This document shows, piece after piece, positions 1 through 8,538 of a stretch of 36,205 bases of DNA. Position 1 is the first letter of the stretch. Each line of letters starts with the position of its first letter. Source of the DNA: an uncultured Oscillibacter sp. (GTDB lineage: Bacteria; Bacillota; Clostridia; Oscillospirales; Oscillospiraceae). Position numbers and translations under genes: made by a program. The stretch is from assembly GCA_949959305.1 (NCBI GenBank), contig CATLJA010000013.1:1-36205 (forward strand), written 5' to 3'. The notes beneath the pieces were generated by a model. It was not told the DNA's origin, ran no database searches, and was given only the letters and a program-made list of their open reading frames with translations.

Positions 1-93
1 TACCTGGTCAGCCTGGACGAGGAGCACACCAACGCCCTGCTGGAGGTCTCCCCCTACTACAGCGCCTACACCATCCCCGCCGGAACTTACTGA
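1..93 (+). CDS. TAXI-family TRAP transporter solute-binding protein, C-terminal end (partial)
   Basis: Only the last 30 codons are present; the reading frame is open from base 1 to a TGA at 91-93. The tail ends in YSAYTIPAGTY, and a short aromatic C-terminus of this kind closes many TAXI (TRAP-associated extracytoplasmic immunogenic) binding proteins. The next gene downstream is a fused TRAP permease, the usual partner of a TAXI binding protein, and this supports the call. The protein would sit outside the membrane and pass an organic acid or amino acid to the permease. The fragment is too short to judge on its own, so the assignment rests mainly on context. Confidence 0.6.
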   Translation, partial: YLVSLDEEHTNALLEVSPYYSAYTIPAGTY

Positions 94-114
94 GCCCCAA
101 CCCGGGCCATCCCC

Positions 115-183
115 GGCAAGGGCCGCGTCAAGCGGCCCTTGCCGCATTGAAAGGGCGGCGCGCCGCCGCCTCTTCAATACGGC
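115..183 (+). repeat. Two consecutive hairpins between binding protein and permease genes
   Basis: Bases 115-126 (GGCAAGGGCCGC) pair perfectly with 132-143 around a 5-nt loop. A second, interrupted stem follows: GCCGCATTGAA at 141-151 can pair with TTCAATACGGC near 173-183, and a G/C-only inner stem lies between. The two stems share bases 141-143, so they could be mutually exclusive. No T-run follows. The structure may stabilise or attenuate the transcript so that binding protein and permease are made in unequal amounts; that role is inference. Confidence 0.5.
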
Positions 184-220
184 AAGGGCCTTACTTCATC
201 TTCATAAGGAGGCGTCGCCA

Positions 221-2236
221 ATGAGCGAAAAAGACAGAAAAAACCTTCCCGACATGGACGAGGTCATGCGGAAGTACGACCGGGAGTCCGCCACCCGCAT
301 TTGGGAGGGGAGGCCCAAGACCGTGGTCAGCGTGGTCATGGCCCTGTTCTCCCTGTACTGCATCTGGATGACCCTGTTCTGCACCTGGGATATGCCCATC
401 CGGCTCAGCTCCTTCCTGGGACTCATCACCGTCATGGGGTATCTCACCTATCCCGCCCGGAAGGACCACGTGCAGCCCAATTCCATGCCCTGGTACGACG
501 TTTTGCTGATGCTGCTGGGGGCGGGGTCCTTCTTCTACTACTGCGTCAATTATAAATCCCTGGTCCTGGTCATCACCAGCGCGGGCAAAATCAATCCCGC
601 CAGCGAGACCGCCATTCCGGGCGCCTGGTTTTACCTGGTCATCGGCATTGCGGCAGTCCTGGTCCTGGCGGAGCTCTGCCGCCGCTGCGTGGGCGTGCCC
701 ATTCTCTGCGTGGTGGGCGCTCTGCTGGTCTATACCTTCGCCAGCGGGCAGAACCTGGCCCGGGTCGTCTACACCCTCTTTTACGGCACCTCCGGCGTTA
801 TGGCGACGCCCATCCAGGTCTGCGCCAAGTTCATCGCCGTGTTCATCATCTTCGGCGCGTTTCTGGAGCGGACGGGCATCTCCAGCTTTTTCATCGACCT
901 CGCCAACTCCCTGGCGGGCAGCACCTCCGGCGGCCCCGCCAAGGTGGCGGTCATCTCCTCCGCCCTGTGCGGCATGGTGTCCGGCTCCTCTGTCGGAAAC
1001 ACCGTCACCACCGGCTCCGTCACCATCCCCATGATGAAGCGCACCGGCTACCAGGGCGAATTCGCCGGGGCGGTGGAGGCGGCGGCCTCCACCGGCGGGC
1101 AGATTATGCCCCCCATCATGGGCGCGGCGGCCTTCCTCATGGCGGAGTACATGGACACCACCTACGCCAACGTGGCCCTCAAGGCCATCCTGCCCGCCCT
1201 GCTGTACTTCACCGGCATCTTCCTGGCGGTCCACCTGGAGGCCCGCCGCCTGAACCTGAAGGGCATCCCCCGGGACCAGCTGCCCAAGTTCGGCATTTTA
1301 ATCCGCAGCATCTACCTGCTCCTTCCCCTGGTGATTTTGGTGTGGATGGTCTCCACGGGGACCCGGACCCTCCAGTTCTCCGCTTCCATCGCCATTCTGC
1401 TGGCCATCCTGGTGAGCCTGCCCCATATGTATACAGACAGCCGGAACCAGCACGACGAGGGCTTCGCGGCCCACTTCGTGAAGGACACCGCCTCCATGGT
1501 TGTCGGCTCCCTGGAGGCCGGCGGCCGGAGCTGCATCACCGTGGCCGTGGCCTGCTCCATGGCGGGCATGGTGGCCGGGTGCATCACCGTGACGGGCCTG
1601 GCCTCCAAGCTCATCAACGGGGTCATCAACATCAGCCGCATGGTCCCCAACGAGGCCCTGGCCATGTTCATCGCCCTGTTTTTGACCATGCTGTGCTGCA
1701 TCGTGCTGGGCATGGGCGTGCCCACCACGGCCAACTACTGCATCATGGCCTCCACCTGCGCCCCCATCCTGATCCAGCTGGGCATCGGCAAGATTCCCGC
1801 CCACTTCTTCGTGTTCTACTTCGGCATTGTGGCGGACATCACGCCCCCCGTGGCCCTGGCGGCCTACGCCGGCAGCGCCATCGCCAAATCCGATCCCATG
1901 AAGACCGGCGTCAACGCCACAAAGCTGGCCATTGCCGCCTTCATCGTCCCCTATATCTTCGCCTACAGCCCGGCCATGCTCTTTGTGAACGTGACCAGCG
2001 TCTTCCAGGTGGCGCAGATCGTCATCAGCGCCCTGCTTGGCATCTTCGGCGTGGCCGCGGCGCTGAACGGCTACCTGTTCCGCCCCATCCCCAAGTGGAT
2101 GCGCCTCGCCCTCATTGTGGCGGGCCTTGCCATGATGATTCCCGGCGACGCAACGGACGTGGTGGGCCTCGCCGCCCTGGCGGCCATGGTGCTCTATCAG
2201 CGGACCATGGCGAAAAGGAATCCCGCAAACGCCTGA
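221..2236 (+). CDS. TRAP transporter permease, fused small and large subunits (TAXI-associated)
   Basis: A 671-residue polytopic membrane protein. It matches the fused DctQ-DctM type of TRAP permease in length (about 620-690 residues is usual) and in sequence. The N-terminal third holds the small-subunit-like helices. From about residue 190 comes the DctM core, with the glycine/serine-rich stretch around SSALCGMVSGSSVGNTVTTG and the following EAAASTGGQIMPP, both typical of the substrate and Na+ path. A second core repeat with GMGVPTTANY lies near residue 500. Such permeases use a Na+ gradient to import a substrate delivered by a TAXI binding protein, and the gene ending at base 93 probably encodes that partner. 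The start is fixed by AAGGAGG at 206-212, 8 nt before ATG. The substrate cannot be told from sequence. Confidence 0.93.
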   Translation: MSEKDRKNLPDMDEVMRKYDRESATRIWEGRPKTVVSVVMALFSLYCIWMTLFCTWDMPIRLSSFLGLITVMGYLTYPARKDHVQPNSMPWYDVLLMLLGAGSFFYYCVNYKSLVLVITSAGKINPASETAIPGAWFYLVIGIAAVLVLAELCRRCVGVPILCVVGALLVYTFASGQNLARVVYTLFYGTSGVMATPIQVCAKFIAVFIIFGAFLERTGISSFFIDLANSLAGSTSGGPAKVAVISSALCGMVSGSSVGNTVTTGSVTIPMMKRTGYQGEFAGAVEAAASTGGQIMPPIMGAAAFLMAEYMDTTYANVALKAILPALLYFTGIFLAVHLEARRLNLKGIPRDQLPKFGILIRSIYLLLPLVILVWMVSTGTRTLQFSASIAILLAILVSLPHMYTDSRNQHDEGFAAHFVKDTASMVVGSLEAGGRSCITVAVACSMAGMVAGCITVTGLASKLINGVINISRMVPNEALAMFIALFLTMLCCIVLGMGVPTTANYCIMASTCAPILIQLGIGKIPAHFFVFYFGIVADITPPVALAAYAGSAIAKSDPMKTGVNATKLAIAAFIVPYIFAYSPAMLFVNVTSVFQVAQIVISALLGIFGVAAALNGYLFRPIPKWMRLALIVAGLAMMIPGDATDVVGLAALAAMVLYQRTMAKRNPANA

Positions 2237-2246
2237 ATTCTCCCTG

Positions 2247-2275
2247 AAACCCGCCCCCTCCCGGGGCGGGTTTTT
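2247..2275 (+). terminator. Rho-independent terminator after the TRAP permease
   Basis: A 9-bp stem (ACCCGCCCC at 2249-2257 with GGGGCGGGT at 2263-2271) closes a 5-nt loop and runs directly into TTTTT. It lies 10 nt after the permease stop codon. Confidence 0.9.
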
Positions 2276-2541
2276 CCCGTGGGCCCTTTGACGGAAATTC
2301 CAGCCCCCTCCCCCATATTTTTGTACACAATGCTCCGAAACCTTTCCAGTCCTTCCCCCGTCTGAGTTACAGGGAGCCCGCTCCCCCCGGCTTCAGAAAA
2401 TATTAAGAAATCTGTAACCGTTTTGTTGTTGTTTTCCCCGGCGAACTGTTCTAGCATAGATGATACAGTTTCGGCACGCCCGCCCGCAGGGAGAATGCGG
2501 GCCCTCAGAAATTCCATCCAATGCGGTGAAGGAGAAAGCCT
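2276..2541 (+). other. Intergenic region upstream of the MacAB-like operon
   Basis: About 265 bases without a gene. They hold a near-palindrome TTGTACACAA at 2331-2340 and an A/T-rich block at 2397-2432. The best promoter candidate is an extended -10-like TGATACAGT at 2461-2469 without a good -35 box, so no promoter is called with confidence. The ribosome site AAGGAGA at 2529-2535 serves the adaptor gene. Confidence 0.4.
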
Positions 2542-4248
2542 ATGTCAGAAGTCATGGATCGCGAGCAGCAGACCGGGACCGCCCAGGCGGCCCCAGAGGC
2601 GGCCCCGCCTCCCGCGCCGGAAGCGGCGGCGGAAAAGACCTCCCTTTTGAAAAAGTGGAAGGGAATGCCCAGGAAGAAACGGCGGAAAATTGTCCGGCGG
2701 TTCGTCACCCTCCTGATACTGGCTGCCGCCGGCCTGGGCGTGTGGCAGTTCTTCTCCTCAAAGAAGGAGGAAGGGGAGACCGAGGTCCTCACCGACGTGG
2801 TGCGGTACGACTCCATCACCTCCACGGTGGAGGGCAGCGGGCTGACCAAGGCCAAGGACAGCGAAACCATCACCATCGCCACCACCGGCACGGTATCCGA
2901 GGTCTTCGTCAACGAGGGCGACACGGTGGAGCCCGGCACGCCCCTTTTCATCATCGACTCCGACGCGGCCCGCACCGCCGTGGAAAAGGCCCGGCAGGAC
3001 GTGCTGGGCCGGGAGAAGCAGCTGAACGCCCTTTTGAAGGACGTAGCGGGGCTGAACCTGGCGGCGGGCTACTCCGGCAAGCTGATGGACGTGGTGGATT
3101 TGAACCCCGGCGACACCATCAGCAAGGATCAAAAGCTGGCCGTGCTGGCGGACGACACCCGCCTGCGGCTTACCCAGTACTACAGCTACGCCTATGAGGG
3201 CATGATTCAGGCCGGCCAGAGCATGGACGTATCCATTCCCGCCCTGATGAGCTCCCTCCCCGGCACGGTGGAGGCGGTCCATATGGTCAGCCGCATCACC
3301 CCGGAGGGAACCAAGCTCTTCTCCGCCGACATTCTGGTGGACAACGACGGAGCCCTCACCGCCGAGATGGCGGCCTCCGCCACGGCGACCACGCCGGAGG
3401 GGGAGACCGTCTATCCCTACGAGCCCGGAAAGCTGGAGTATTACCGCACCGGCGACTTGAAATCCACCGTCAACGGCACCGTCCTCTCCAGCTCCCTGGT
3501 GGACTTCCTCCAGGTCAGCGCCGGGCAGGTCCTGGTCCGGGTGGACGGCGAGGACAGCGAGGCGGAAATCTACTCCGCCCAGCAGAGCCTGGACGAGGCG
3601 CAGAAGACGCTGGAAACCGCCGAGAAGAACCTGGCGAACTGCAGCGCCGTGGCCTCCATCGCGGGCAAGGTTATCGGCCTCACCATGAAGCCCGGGGACG
3701 AAATCGCCGCCAACACCACGGTGGTCACCATCTCCGACACCTCCTCCCTGATTGTCAACGCCACCGTGGACGAGCGGAACGTCAGCGCCGTGGCGGCGGG
3801 CACCATGGTGGAGCTGGACCAGTGGGGCACCATGGCGATGGGCATGGTGGAGAGCGTCAGCCTCTCCAGCACCATCAACAACGGCGTGGCCACCTACCCC
3901 ATGGTCATCTCTGTGGACAACATGGAGGAAACCCTCCAGGTCAACAGCTACATCAACTACTCTCTCACCGCCAGCGAAAACGACAACTGCCTGGTGCTGC
4001 CCCTCCAGTCCGTCCGCACCGTCTCCACCGAGGACGGCGAAACCCTGACGGTGGTTTATGTCAAGGGCAGCAAGCCGGAAACGGCGGTGGAAAACATTAT
4101 GGCCAGCGAGACGATTCCCGACGGCTTCTGGCCCGTGGCCGTGGAAATCGGCATCTCGGACAACTACAACGTGGAAATCAAGTCCGGCGTGGAGGAAGGC
4201 ACCGAGGTCTTCACCCAGATTCAGACGGCCAACCCCTGGGGTTACTGA
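2542..4248 (+). CDS. HlyD/MacA-type periplasmic adaptor subunit of an ABC exporter
   Basis: A 568-residue adaptor anchored by one transmembrane segment at about 53-71, after a basic cytoplasmic segment (KKRRKIVRR). Outside the membrane comes a biotinyl-lipoyl-like half domain near 110-140 (GTVSEVFVNEGDTVEPG). Helical, coiled-coil-prone stretches follow near 142-168 and 345-370, with a second lipoyl half (GKVIGLTMKPGDEI) and beta-barrel domains to the C-terminus. The second helical stretch pairs with the first in a hairpin in this family. At 568 residues it is longer than E. coli MacA, and the extra length lies between the first lipoyl half and the second helix. It is followed after one base by an ATPase and then a MacB-type permease, so the three form one operon and probably one efflux or export pump. 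Start chosen on AAGGAGA 6 nt upstream. The cargo is unknown. Confidence 0.9.
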   Translation: MSEVMDREQQTGTAQAAPEAAPPPAPEAAAEKTSLLKKWKGMPRKKRRKIVRRFVTLLILAAAGLGVWQFFSSKKEEGETEVLTDVVRYDSITSTVEGSGLTKAKDSETITIATTGTVSEVFVNEGDTVEPGTPLFIIDSDAARTAVEKARQDVLGREKQLNALLKDVAGLNLAAGYSGKLMDVVDLNPGDTISKDQKLAVLADDTRLRLTQYYSYAYEGMIQAGQSMDVSIPALMSSLPGTVEAVHMVSRITPEGTKLFSADILVDNDGALTAEMAASATATTPEGETVYPYEPGKLEYYRTGDLKSTVNGTVLSSSLVDFLQVSAGQVLVRVDGEDSEAEIYSAQQSLDEAQKTLETAEKNLANCSAVASIAGKVIGLTMKPGDEIAANTTVVTISDTSSLIVNATVDERNVSAVAAGTMVELDQWGTMAMGMVESVSLSSTINNGVATYPMVISVDNMEETLQVNSYINYSLTASENDNCLVLPLQSVRTVSTEDGETLTVVYVKGSKPETAVENIMASETIPDGFWPVAVEIGISDNYNVEIKSGVEEGTEVFTQIQTANPWGY

Positions 4249-4249
4249 T

Positions 4250-4951
4250 ATGGCAAATCTGATTGAGCTGAAAAACATCTTCAAGATCTACGGCGAGGGT
4301 CTTGAAAGCGAGGTCCGGGCCCTGGACGGGGTCAGCCTCACCATCCGGCAGGGGGAGTTCGTGGCCATCGTGGGCCAGTCCGGCTCCGGCAAGTCCACCA
4401 TGATGAACGTCCTGGGCTGCCTGGACATCCCCACCCGGGGGGACTACCTTCTGGACGGCACCGACGTCCGGGAGCTGACGGACAAGGAGCTGAGCCGCAT
4501 CCGCAACAAGGAAATCGGCTTCATCTTCCAGCAGTACAACCTCATCCAGAGCCTGACGGTGCTGGAGAACGTGGAGCTGCCCCTGATTTACCAGGGCGTC
4601 GGCGCGGACGACCGCTACGACATGGCTCTGGAGGCCCTGGACCGGGTGGGCCTTTCCAAGCGCGTCAAGCACAAGCCCACGGAGATGTCCGGCGGCCAGC
4701 AGCAGCGGGTTGCCATCGCCCGGGCCATCGCCACCAAGCCCCCCATCATCATGGCCGACGAGCCCACCGGCGCCCTGGACTCCCGGACGGGCCACGAGGT
4801 GCTGGAGTTCCTCCAGCAGCTCAACCGGGAGGGCACCACCGTCATCCTCATCACCCACGACAACGGCATCGCCGCCACAGCCCGGCGCTGCGTGCGCCTC
4901 ACCGACGGGAAAATCGTGGAGGACAGGGAACAGGAGGTGGACTGGTTTTGA
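4250..4951 (+). CDS. ABC transporter ATP-binding protein, MacB/LolD type
   Basis: A 233-residue nucleotide-binding subunit. It has Walker A GQSGSGKST at 42-50, the Q-loop FQQYNL near 93-98, the ABC signature MSGGQQQR at 146-153, Walker B IIMADE at 166-171 and the switch histidine H203. This order and spacing, with the insert around IYQGV, are those of the MacB/LolD/FtsE group. ATP hydrolysis would drive the mechanotransmission permease encoded next. The open frame extends further upstream, but ATG at 4250 lies one base after the adaptor stop (TGATATG), so translational coupling is likely and the upstream extension is only overlap with the adaptor gene. Its stop codon overlaps the start of the permease gene. 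Confidence 0.95.
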   Translation: MANLIELKNIFKIYGEGLESEVRALDGVSLTIRQGEFVAIVGQSGSGKSTMMNVLGCLDIPTRGDYLLDGTDVRELTDKELSRIRNKEIGFIFQQYNLIQSLTVLENVELPLIYQGVGADDRYDMALEALDRVGLSKRVKHKPTEMSGGQQQRVAIARAIATKPPIIMADEPTGALDSRTGHEVLEFLQQLNREGTTVILITHDNGIAATARRCVRLTDGKIVEDREQEVDWF

Positions 4952-6219
4952 ACATCCGTCAGGCAGTGAAAATGGCCTGGAAATCCATCATTGGCAAAAA
5001 GGGCCGCTCCATGCTGACCATGCTGGGCGTTATCATCGGCATCGCCGCCGTCATGACCATCGTCTCGGTCATGAGCGGCTACGCCGCCAAGACCATGGAG
5101 CAGTTCTCCGCCATGGACAGCAACAAAATCACGGTGGACATATACAGCTACATGTACACCGAGGACGAAAACGGCAACTGGGTCCCCGCCGGGAAGGACT
5201 ACTTTCCGGACCTGTACGCCTACTGCAAGTCCATCCCCCAATACATTGTGGGCATCACGCCGGAGGCCCGGGCCAGCGTCAACGTGGTCTACGGCACCAA
5301 AAACTCCGCCAATTTCGAGTGGGGCTGGGACGACATGACCAACCAGATGACCGGCCAGCGGCCCCCGGACGTGTACTACGTCTCCGACCAGTACAGCGCC
5401 TGCAACAACCTGATTATTACCAAGGGGCGGGATCTGGGCGAGCTGGACGTGGAGCGGTACAACCAGGTCTGCGTCCTGGGCTCCCAGGCGGCGGAGGTCT
5501 TCTTCGACTCCGCCGACCCGGTGGGCAAGGTTCTCCAGCTCAACGGGCAGAGCTTTGAGGTGGTGGGCGTCTACGCCCCCCGCCTCACCGGCAGCGACGC
5601 GCAGAACAGCACCATTGACAACATCATCCTCCTGCCCTACACCGCCCGGCGCATTCTGGGAGGCGACCGGATTGAGAACTTCACCGTCAAGGCCAGGGAC
5701 GGCGTTTCCACCACGGAGGTGGCCACCCGCATCCGGGGCTTTTTGAAGGGCGTGGTGGACCCGGCCACCGGGGATTCCTACGTCAGCCCCGACGACCGCT
5801 GGCAGCAGAGCATGAACGAGCAGATGGGCATGATCTCCCTGGTGCTGGGGGGCATTGCCGCCATCAGCCTTCTGGTGGGCGGCATCGGCATCATGAACAT
5901 CATGCTGGTGACGGTGACGGAGCGGACCAGAGAGATCGGCATCCGCCGGGCCATCGGCGCCCAGCGGAGCTCCATCGTCACCCAGTTCCTGATTGAGGCG
6001 GCCATGCTCTGCGGCATCGGCGGCGTCATCGGCATCGCCATCGGCACCCTGGGCTGCTACACCGCGGGAAACCTGCTGTTCCACATGACAATCTATCCCT
6101 CCGTCAGCGTGACGGCGGGGGCCCTGGGCTTCTCCGTGCTGCTGGGCCTCATCTTCGGCAGCTATCCGGCCATCAAGGCCTCCAAGCTCCAGCCTGTGGA
6201 GGCTCTGCGGGCGGAATAA
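4948..6219 (+). CDS. ABC transporter permease, MacB type (MacB_PCD and FtsX domains)
   Basis: A 423-residue permease with the four-helix MacB layout. One N-terminal transmembrane helix (about 21-43) is followed by a large extracytoplasmic MacB_PCD domain (about 45-275). Three helices of the FtsX domain then start with GGIAAISLLVGGIGIMNIML and the coupling motif TREIGIRRAIGA. The ending YPAIKASKLQPVEALR is typical of the family. The start is a TTG at 4948-4950, supported by AGGAGGT at 4932-4938 and by a 4-base overlap (TTGA) with the ATPase stop. The first in-frame ATG is seven codons later and lacks its own site. It works with the two preceding gene products as one tripartite pump. Confidence 0.94.
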   Translation: MNIRQAVKMAWKSIIGKKGRSMLTMLGVIIGIAAVMTIVSVMSGYAAKTMEQFSAMDSNKITVDIYSYMYTEDENGNWVPAGKDYFPDLYAYCKSIPQYIVGITPEARASVNVVYGTKNSANFEWGWDDMTNQMTGQRPPDVYYVSDQYSACNNLIITKGRDLGELDVERYNQVCVLGSQAAEVFFDSADPVGKVLQLNGQSFEVVGVYAPRLTGSDAQNSTIDNIILLPYTARRILGGDRIENFTVKARDGVSTTEVATRIRGFLKGVVDPATGDSYVSPDDRWQQSMNEQMGMISLVLGGIAAISLLVGGIGIMNIMLVTVTERTREIGIRRAIGAQRSSIVTQFLIEAAMLCGIGGVIGIAIGTLGCYTAGNLLFHMTIYPSVSVTAGALGFSVLLGLIFGSYPAIKASKLQPVEALRAE

Positions 6220-6248
6220 GCGCTTATCCGCAAATCAGGCGTGCGCAG

Positions 6249-6283
6249 AAAAGCGCCCGGACACGCTGTGTCCGGGCGCTTTT
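6249..6283 (+). terminator. Strong hairpin terminator after the MacAB-like operon
   Basis: A perfect 15-bp stem, AAAAGCGCCCGGACA at 6249-6263 with TGTCCGGGCGCTTTT at 6269-6283. It ends in T residues and also starts with A residues, so it could act on both strands. A smaller palindrome (ATAAGCGCTTAT, 6216-6227) spans the permease stop codon. Confidence 0.88.
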
Positions 6284-6298
6284 GCCGCTTTGCGGGCG

Positions 6299-6327
6299 TT
6301 GCAAAGGCGGGCGGTTTATGTTATAAT
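6299..6327 (+). promoter_or_regulatory. Sigma-A-type promoter for the AbiH gene
   Basis: TTGCAA at 6299-6304, a 17-nt spacer and a perfect TATAAT at 6322-6327. It lies 42 nt before the AbiH start and directly after the upstream terminator, so the defence gene begins its own transcription unit. Confidence 0.85.
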
Positions 6328-6368
6328 TTGTCAAACCCGCAAATCCAACGCTAAAGGAGGAGCCTTCC

Positions 6369-7418
6369 ATGCAAGTTACCTTCCTCATCGGCAACGGCTT
6401 TGATTTGAACCTGGGATTGAAAACAAAATATGAGCAGTTTTACCCATCCTATACAAGCACTATTGATTTGAACGAACCGGATATTGCTCTGTTCAAGGCT
6501 CTCCTGGTGAACGGCGGCAATTATTCCCGCTGGGCGGATTTCGAGCGGGCCCTGGGAGAGCATACGAAGGAGCCTCCCCTGGATAAGGAGGATACGCTCC
6601 GCAGATGCCTCCAGGACTTCAAACGGCAGTTTGCCAGGTACCTGAGGGCGGAGGAAAGCCGCATTGACTTCAACGCCTGCGCCGGCGACATGGCGAAGGA
6701 ATTTGCGTCATGTATCTTCTCTCATCTAGACTACCTCCAGCCCCAGCCCCGGAACGCGATCCGGGATGCCTTTTCTTCGCAAAACATATTGCCGAGCCGG
6801 AGCGATACCTATCACATCCTGACTTTCAACTATACCACGGTGATTGACCGGCTGGCGCCTCATATCGATCCCTCCGATTTCCCCCGTTCTTCCTTAGGGC
6901 AGGTCATCCACGTCCACGGGACCCACACCGCCGGTATGATCATGGGGGTGGACAGCCTTGAGCAGGTGGCAAACCCGGACCTCTTTACCAGTCCCCGGCA
7001 GCAGCGCCTGCTTCTCAAGCCCCTTATCAACCAGCAGTCCGGCCCGGACAACGACAGGAACGCGAGAACCTGCATTTGGAACAGCCGTGAAATCTGCATC
7101 TTCGGCATGTCCCTTGGCGCAACCGACGCCGTCTGGTGGAGGCGGATCGGCAAATGGCTGACGGAAAAGTCCGCCAGGCAGCTGGTAATTTTCTCCCGGA
7201 GCCACGATTTGGAGCTTCTTCTTCCCGAGAGTATTTTAGACTATCAGGACTCCGTGCAGGACCGCTTCTTTGCCCAGACGGAGATTCCCCCCGAGAGCTG
7301 GGACAATTTCCGGGACCAGGTCCACATCGCACTCAATACCGATATCTTCAACCTGAACCCCGTTTTCAAGGCCCCCCTCATCGGCAGTCCCTCTCCCCCG
7401 GCTCTCGCCGCCAGGTAA
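6369..7418 (+). CDS. AbiH-family abortive-infection (phage defence) protein
   Basis: A 349-residue protein with the landmarks of the AbiH family. The N-terminal strand and loop FLIGNGFDLNLGLKTKY (5-21) resembles a nucleotide-binding loop. FNYTT is at 153-157, HVHG at 181-184 and FGMSLGATD at 245-253. AbiH was first described in lactococci as an abortive-infection factor, and its biochemical activity is not settled. The start is set by AAAGGAGG at 6353-6360, 8 nt before ATG. The first two thirds is visibly lower in G+C than its neighbours and uses A/T-ending codons, a sign of transfer. It sits alone between an efflux operon and mtnA, with its own promoter and no partner gene. The last residues (PSPPALAAR) return to the G+C-rich local style, so the 3' end may have been rebuilt after insertion. 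Confidence 0.85.
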   Translation: MQVTFLIGNGFDLNLGLKTKYEQFYPSYTSTIDLNEPDIALFKALLVNGGNYSRWADFERALGEHTKEPPLDKEDTLRRCLQDFKRQFARYLRAEESRIDFNACAGDMAKEFASCIFSHLDYLQPQPRNAIRDAFSSQNILPSRSDTYHILTFNYTTVIDRLAPHIDPSDFPRSSLGQVIHVHGTHTAGMIMGVDSLEQVANPDLFTSPRQQRLLLKPLINQQSGPDNDRNARTCIWNSREICIFGMSLGATDAVWWRRIGKWLTEKSARQLVIFSRSHDLELLLPESILDYQDSVQDRFFAQTEIPPESWDNFRDQVHIALNTDIFNLNPVFKAPLIGSPSPPALAAR

Positions 7419-7457
7419 ACCGCCCATTCCGTCCCCGCGAAAGAAAGGAGCGCGCCT

Positions 7458-8528
7458 ATGAGCACCCCCCTGAACGCCGTCACCCACGCGCAGAACATCC
7501 GTTACGACAAGGCCGCCGAGGCCCTCTATATCATCGACCAGAGCCTCCTGCCCAACGAGGAGAAGGAAATCCGCCTCCGGACCGCCGGGGAAATGGTGGA
7601 GGCCATCCAAAAGCTCCGGGTCCGGGGCGCGCCCGCCATCGGCATCTGCGCCGCTTACTGCCTCTATGTCCTGGCCCGCTCTATTCAGGAGCCGGAGCCC
7701 GCCGCCTTCCAGGCCCGCCTCCGGGCCTTCTCCGCCCAGCTGAACGCCTCCCGCCCCACGGCGGTAAACCTCAGCTGGGCCCTGGGTGAGATGGAGAAAA
7801 CCGCCGCCGCCCATCTGGAGGAGCCCCGTCCCGCCCTGCTGGAGGCCCTGTACCAAAGGGCGGTGGAAATTCACCAGGACGACATTGCCAAATGCCGGGC
7901 CATCTCCGAATACGGCCTGAGCCTTCTGAAGGAGGGCGACGGCGTTCTCACCCACTGCAACGCCGGGCCCCTGGCCACCTCCCGCTACGGCACCGCCCAG
8001 GGCCCCTTCCTGCTGGCGGCGGAGCGAGGGCTCCGCATCCGGGTCTTCGCCGACGAAACCCGCCCCCTGCTCCAGGGGGCCCGCCTCACCAGCTACGAGC
8101 TCCACCGGGCCGGGGTGGACGTGACGCTGATCTGCGACAACATGGCCTCCATGGTGATGAAAAACGGCTGGGTCCAGGCCTGCTTCGTGGGCTGCGACCG
8201 GGTGGCCGCCAACGGGGACGCCGCCAACAAAATCGGCACCAGCGGCGTGGCCATCCTGGCGAAGCACTACGGCGTTCCCGTCTACGTCCTGGGCCCCACC
8301 AGCACCGTTGATTTGAGCTGCCCCGACGGGGAGCATATTCCCATCGAGCTCCGGGACCCGGAGGAGATTAAAACCCTCTGGTACGAAAAGCCCATGGCCC
8401 TCCCCGGCGTGAAGTGCTACAACCCCTCCTTCGACGTGACGGATCACACGCTGATTTCCGGCATCGTCACGGAGAAGGGCGTCTGCCGCCCCCCCTATAC
8501 CGAGAGCCTGGCGGCCCTGTTCCGCTGA
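7458..8528 (+). CDS. mtnA: S-methyl-5-thioribose-1-phosphate isomerase (or 5-deoxyribose-1-phosphate isomerase)
   Basis: A 356-residue enzyme of the aMTNA/eIF2B-alpha-like family, close to the usual length of about 350. Visible motifs are RGAPAIG at 56-62, SRPTAVNL at 98-105, THCNAG at 165-170 with the catalytic cysteine C167, and [17 protein letters not shown] from 245 with the catalytic aspartate D247. It isomerises 5-methylthioribose-1-phosphate to the ribulose form in methionine salvage; close relatives act on 5-deoxyribose-1-phosphate. AAAGGAG at 7443-7449 sets the start. No mtnK, mtnB/C/D or aldolase gene is nearby. Instead a pyruvate-kinase-like gene starts 10 nt after the stop and is probably co-transcribed. 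Which sugar phosphate is used cannot be decided here. Confidence 0.93.
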   Translation: MSTPLNAVTHAQNIRYDKAAEALYIIDQSLLPNEEKEIRLRTAGEMVEAIQKLRVRGAPAIGICAAYCLYVLARSIQEPEPAAFQARLRAFSAQLNASRPTAVNLSWALGEMEKTAAAHLEEPRPALLEALYQRAVEIHQDDIAKCRAISEYGLSLLKEGDGVLTHCNAGPLATSRYGTAQGPFLLAAERGLRIRVFADETRPLLQGARLTSYELHRAGVDVTLICDNMASMVMKNGWVQACFVGCDRVAANGDAANKIGTSGVAILAKHYGVPVYVLGPTSTVDLSCPDGEHIPIELRDPEEIKTLWYEKPMALPGVKCYNPSFDVTDHTLISGIVTEKGVCRPPYTESLAALFR

Positions 8529-8538
8529 GGGGGCCGCC

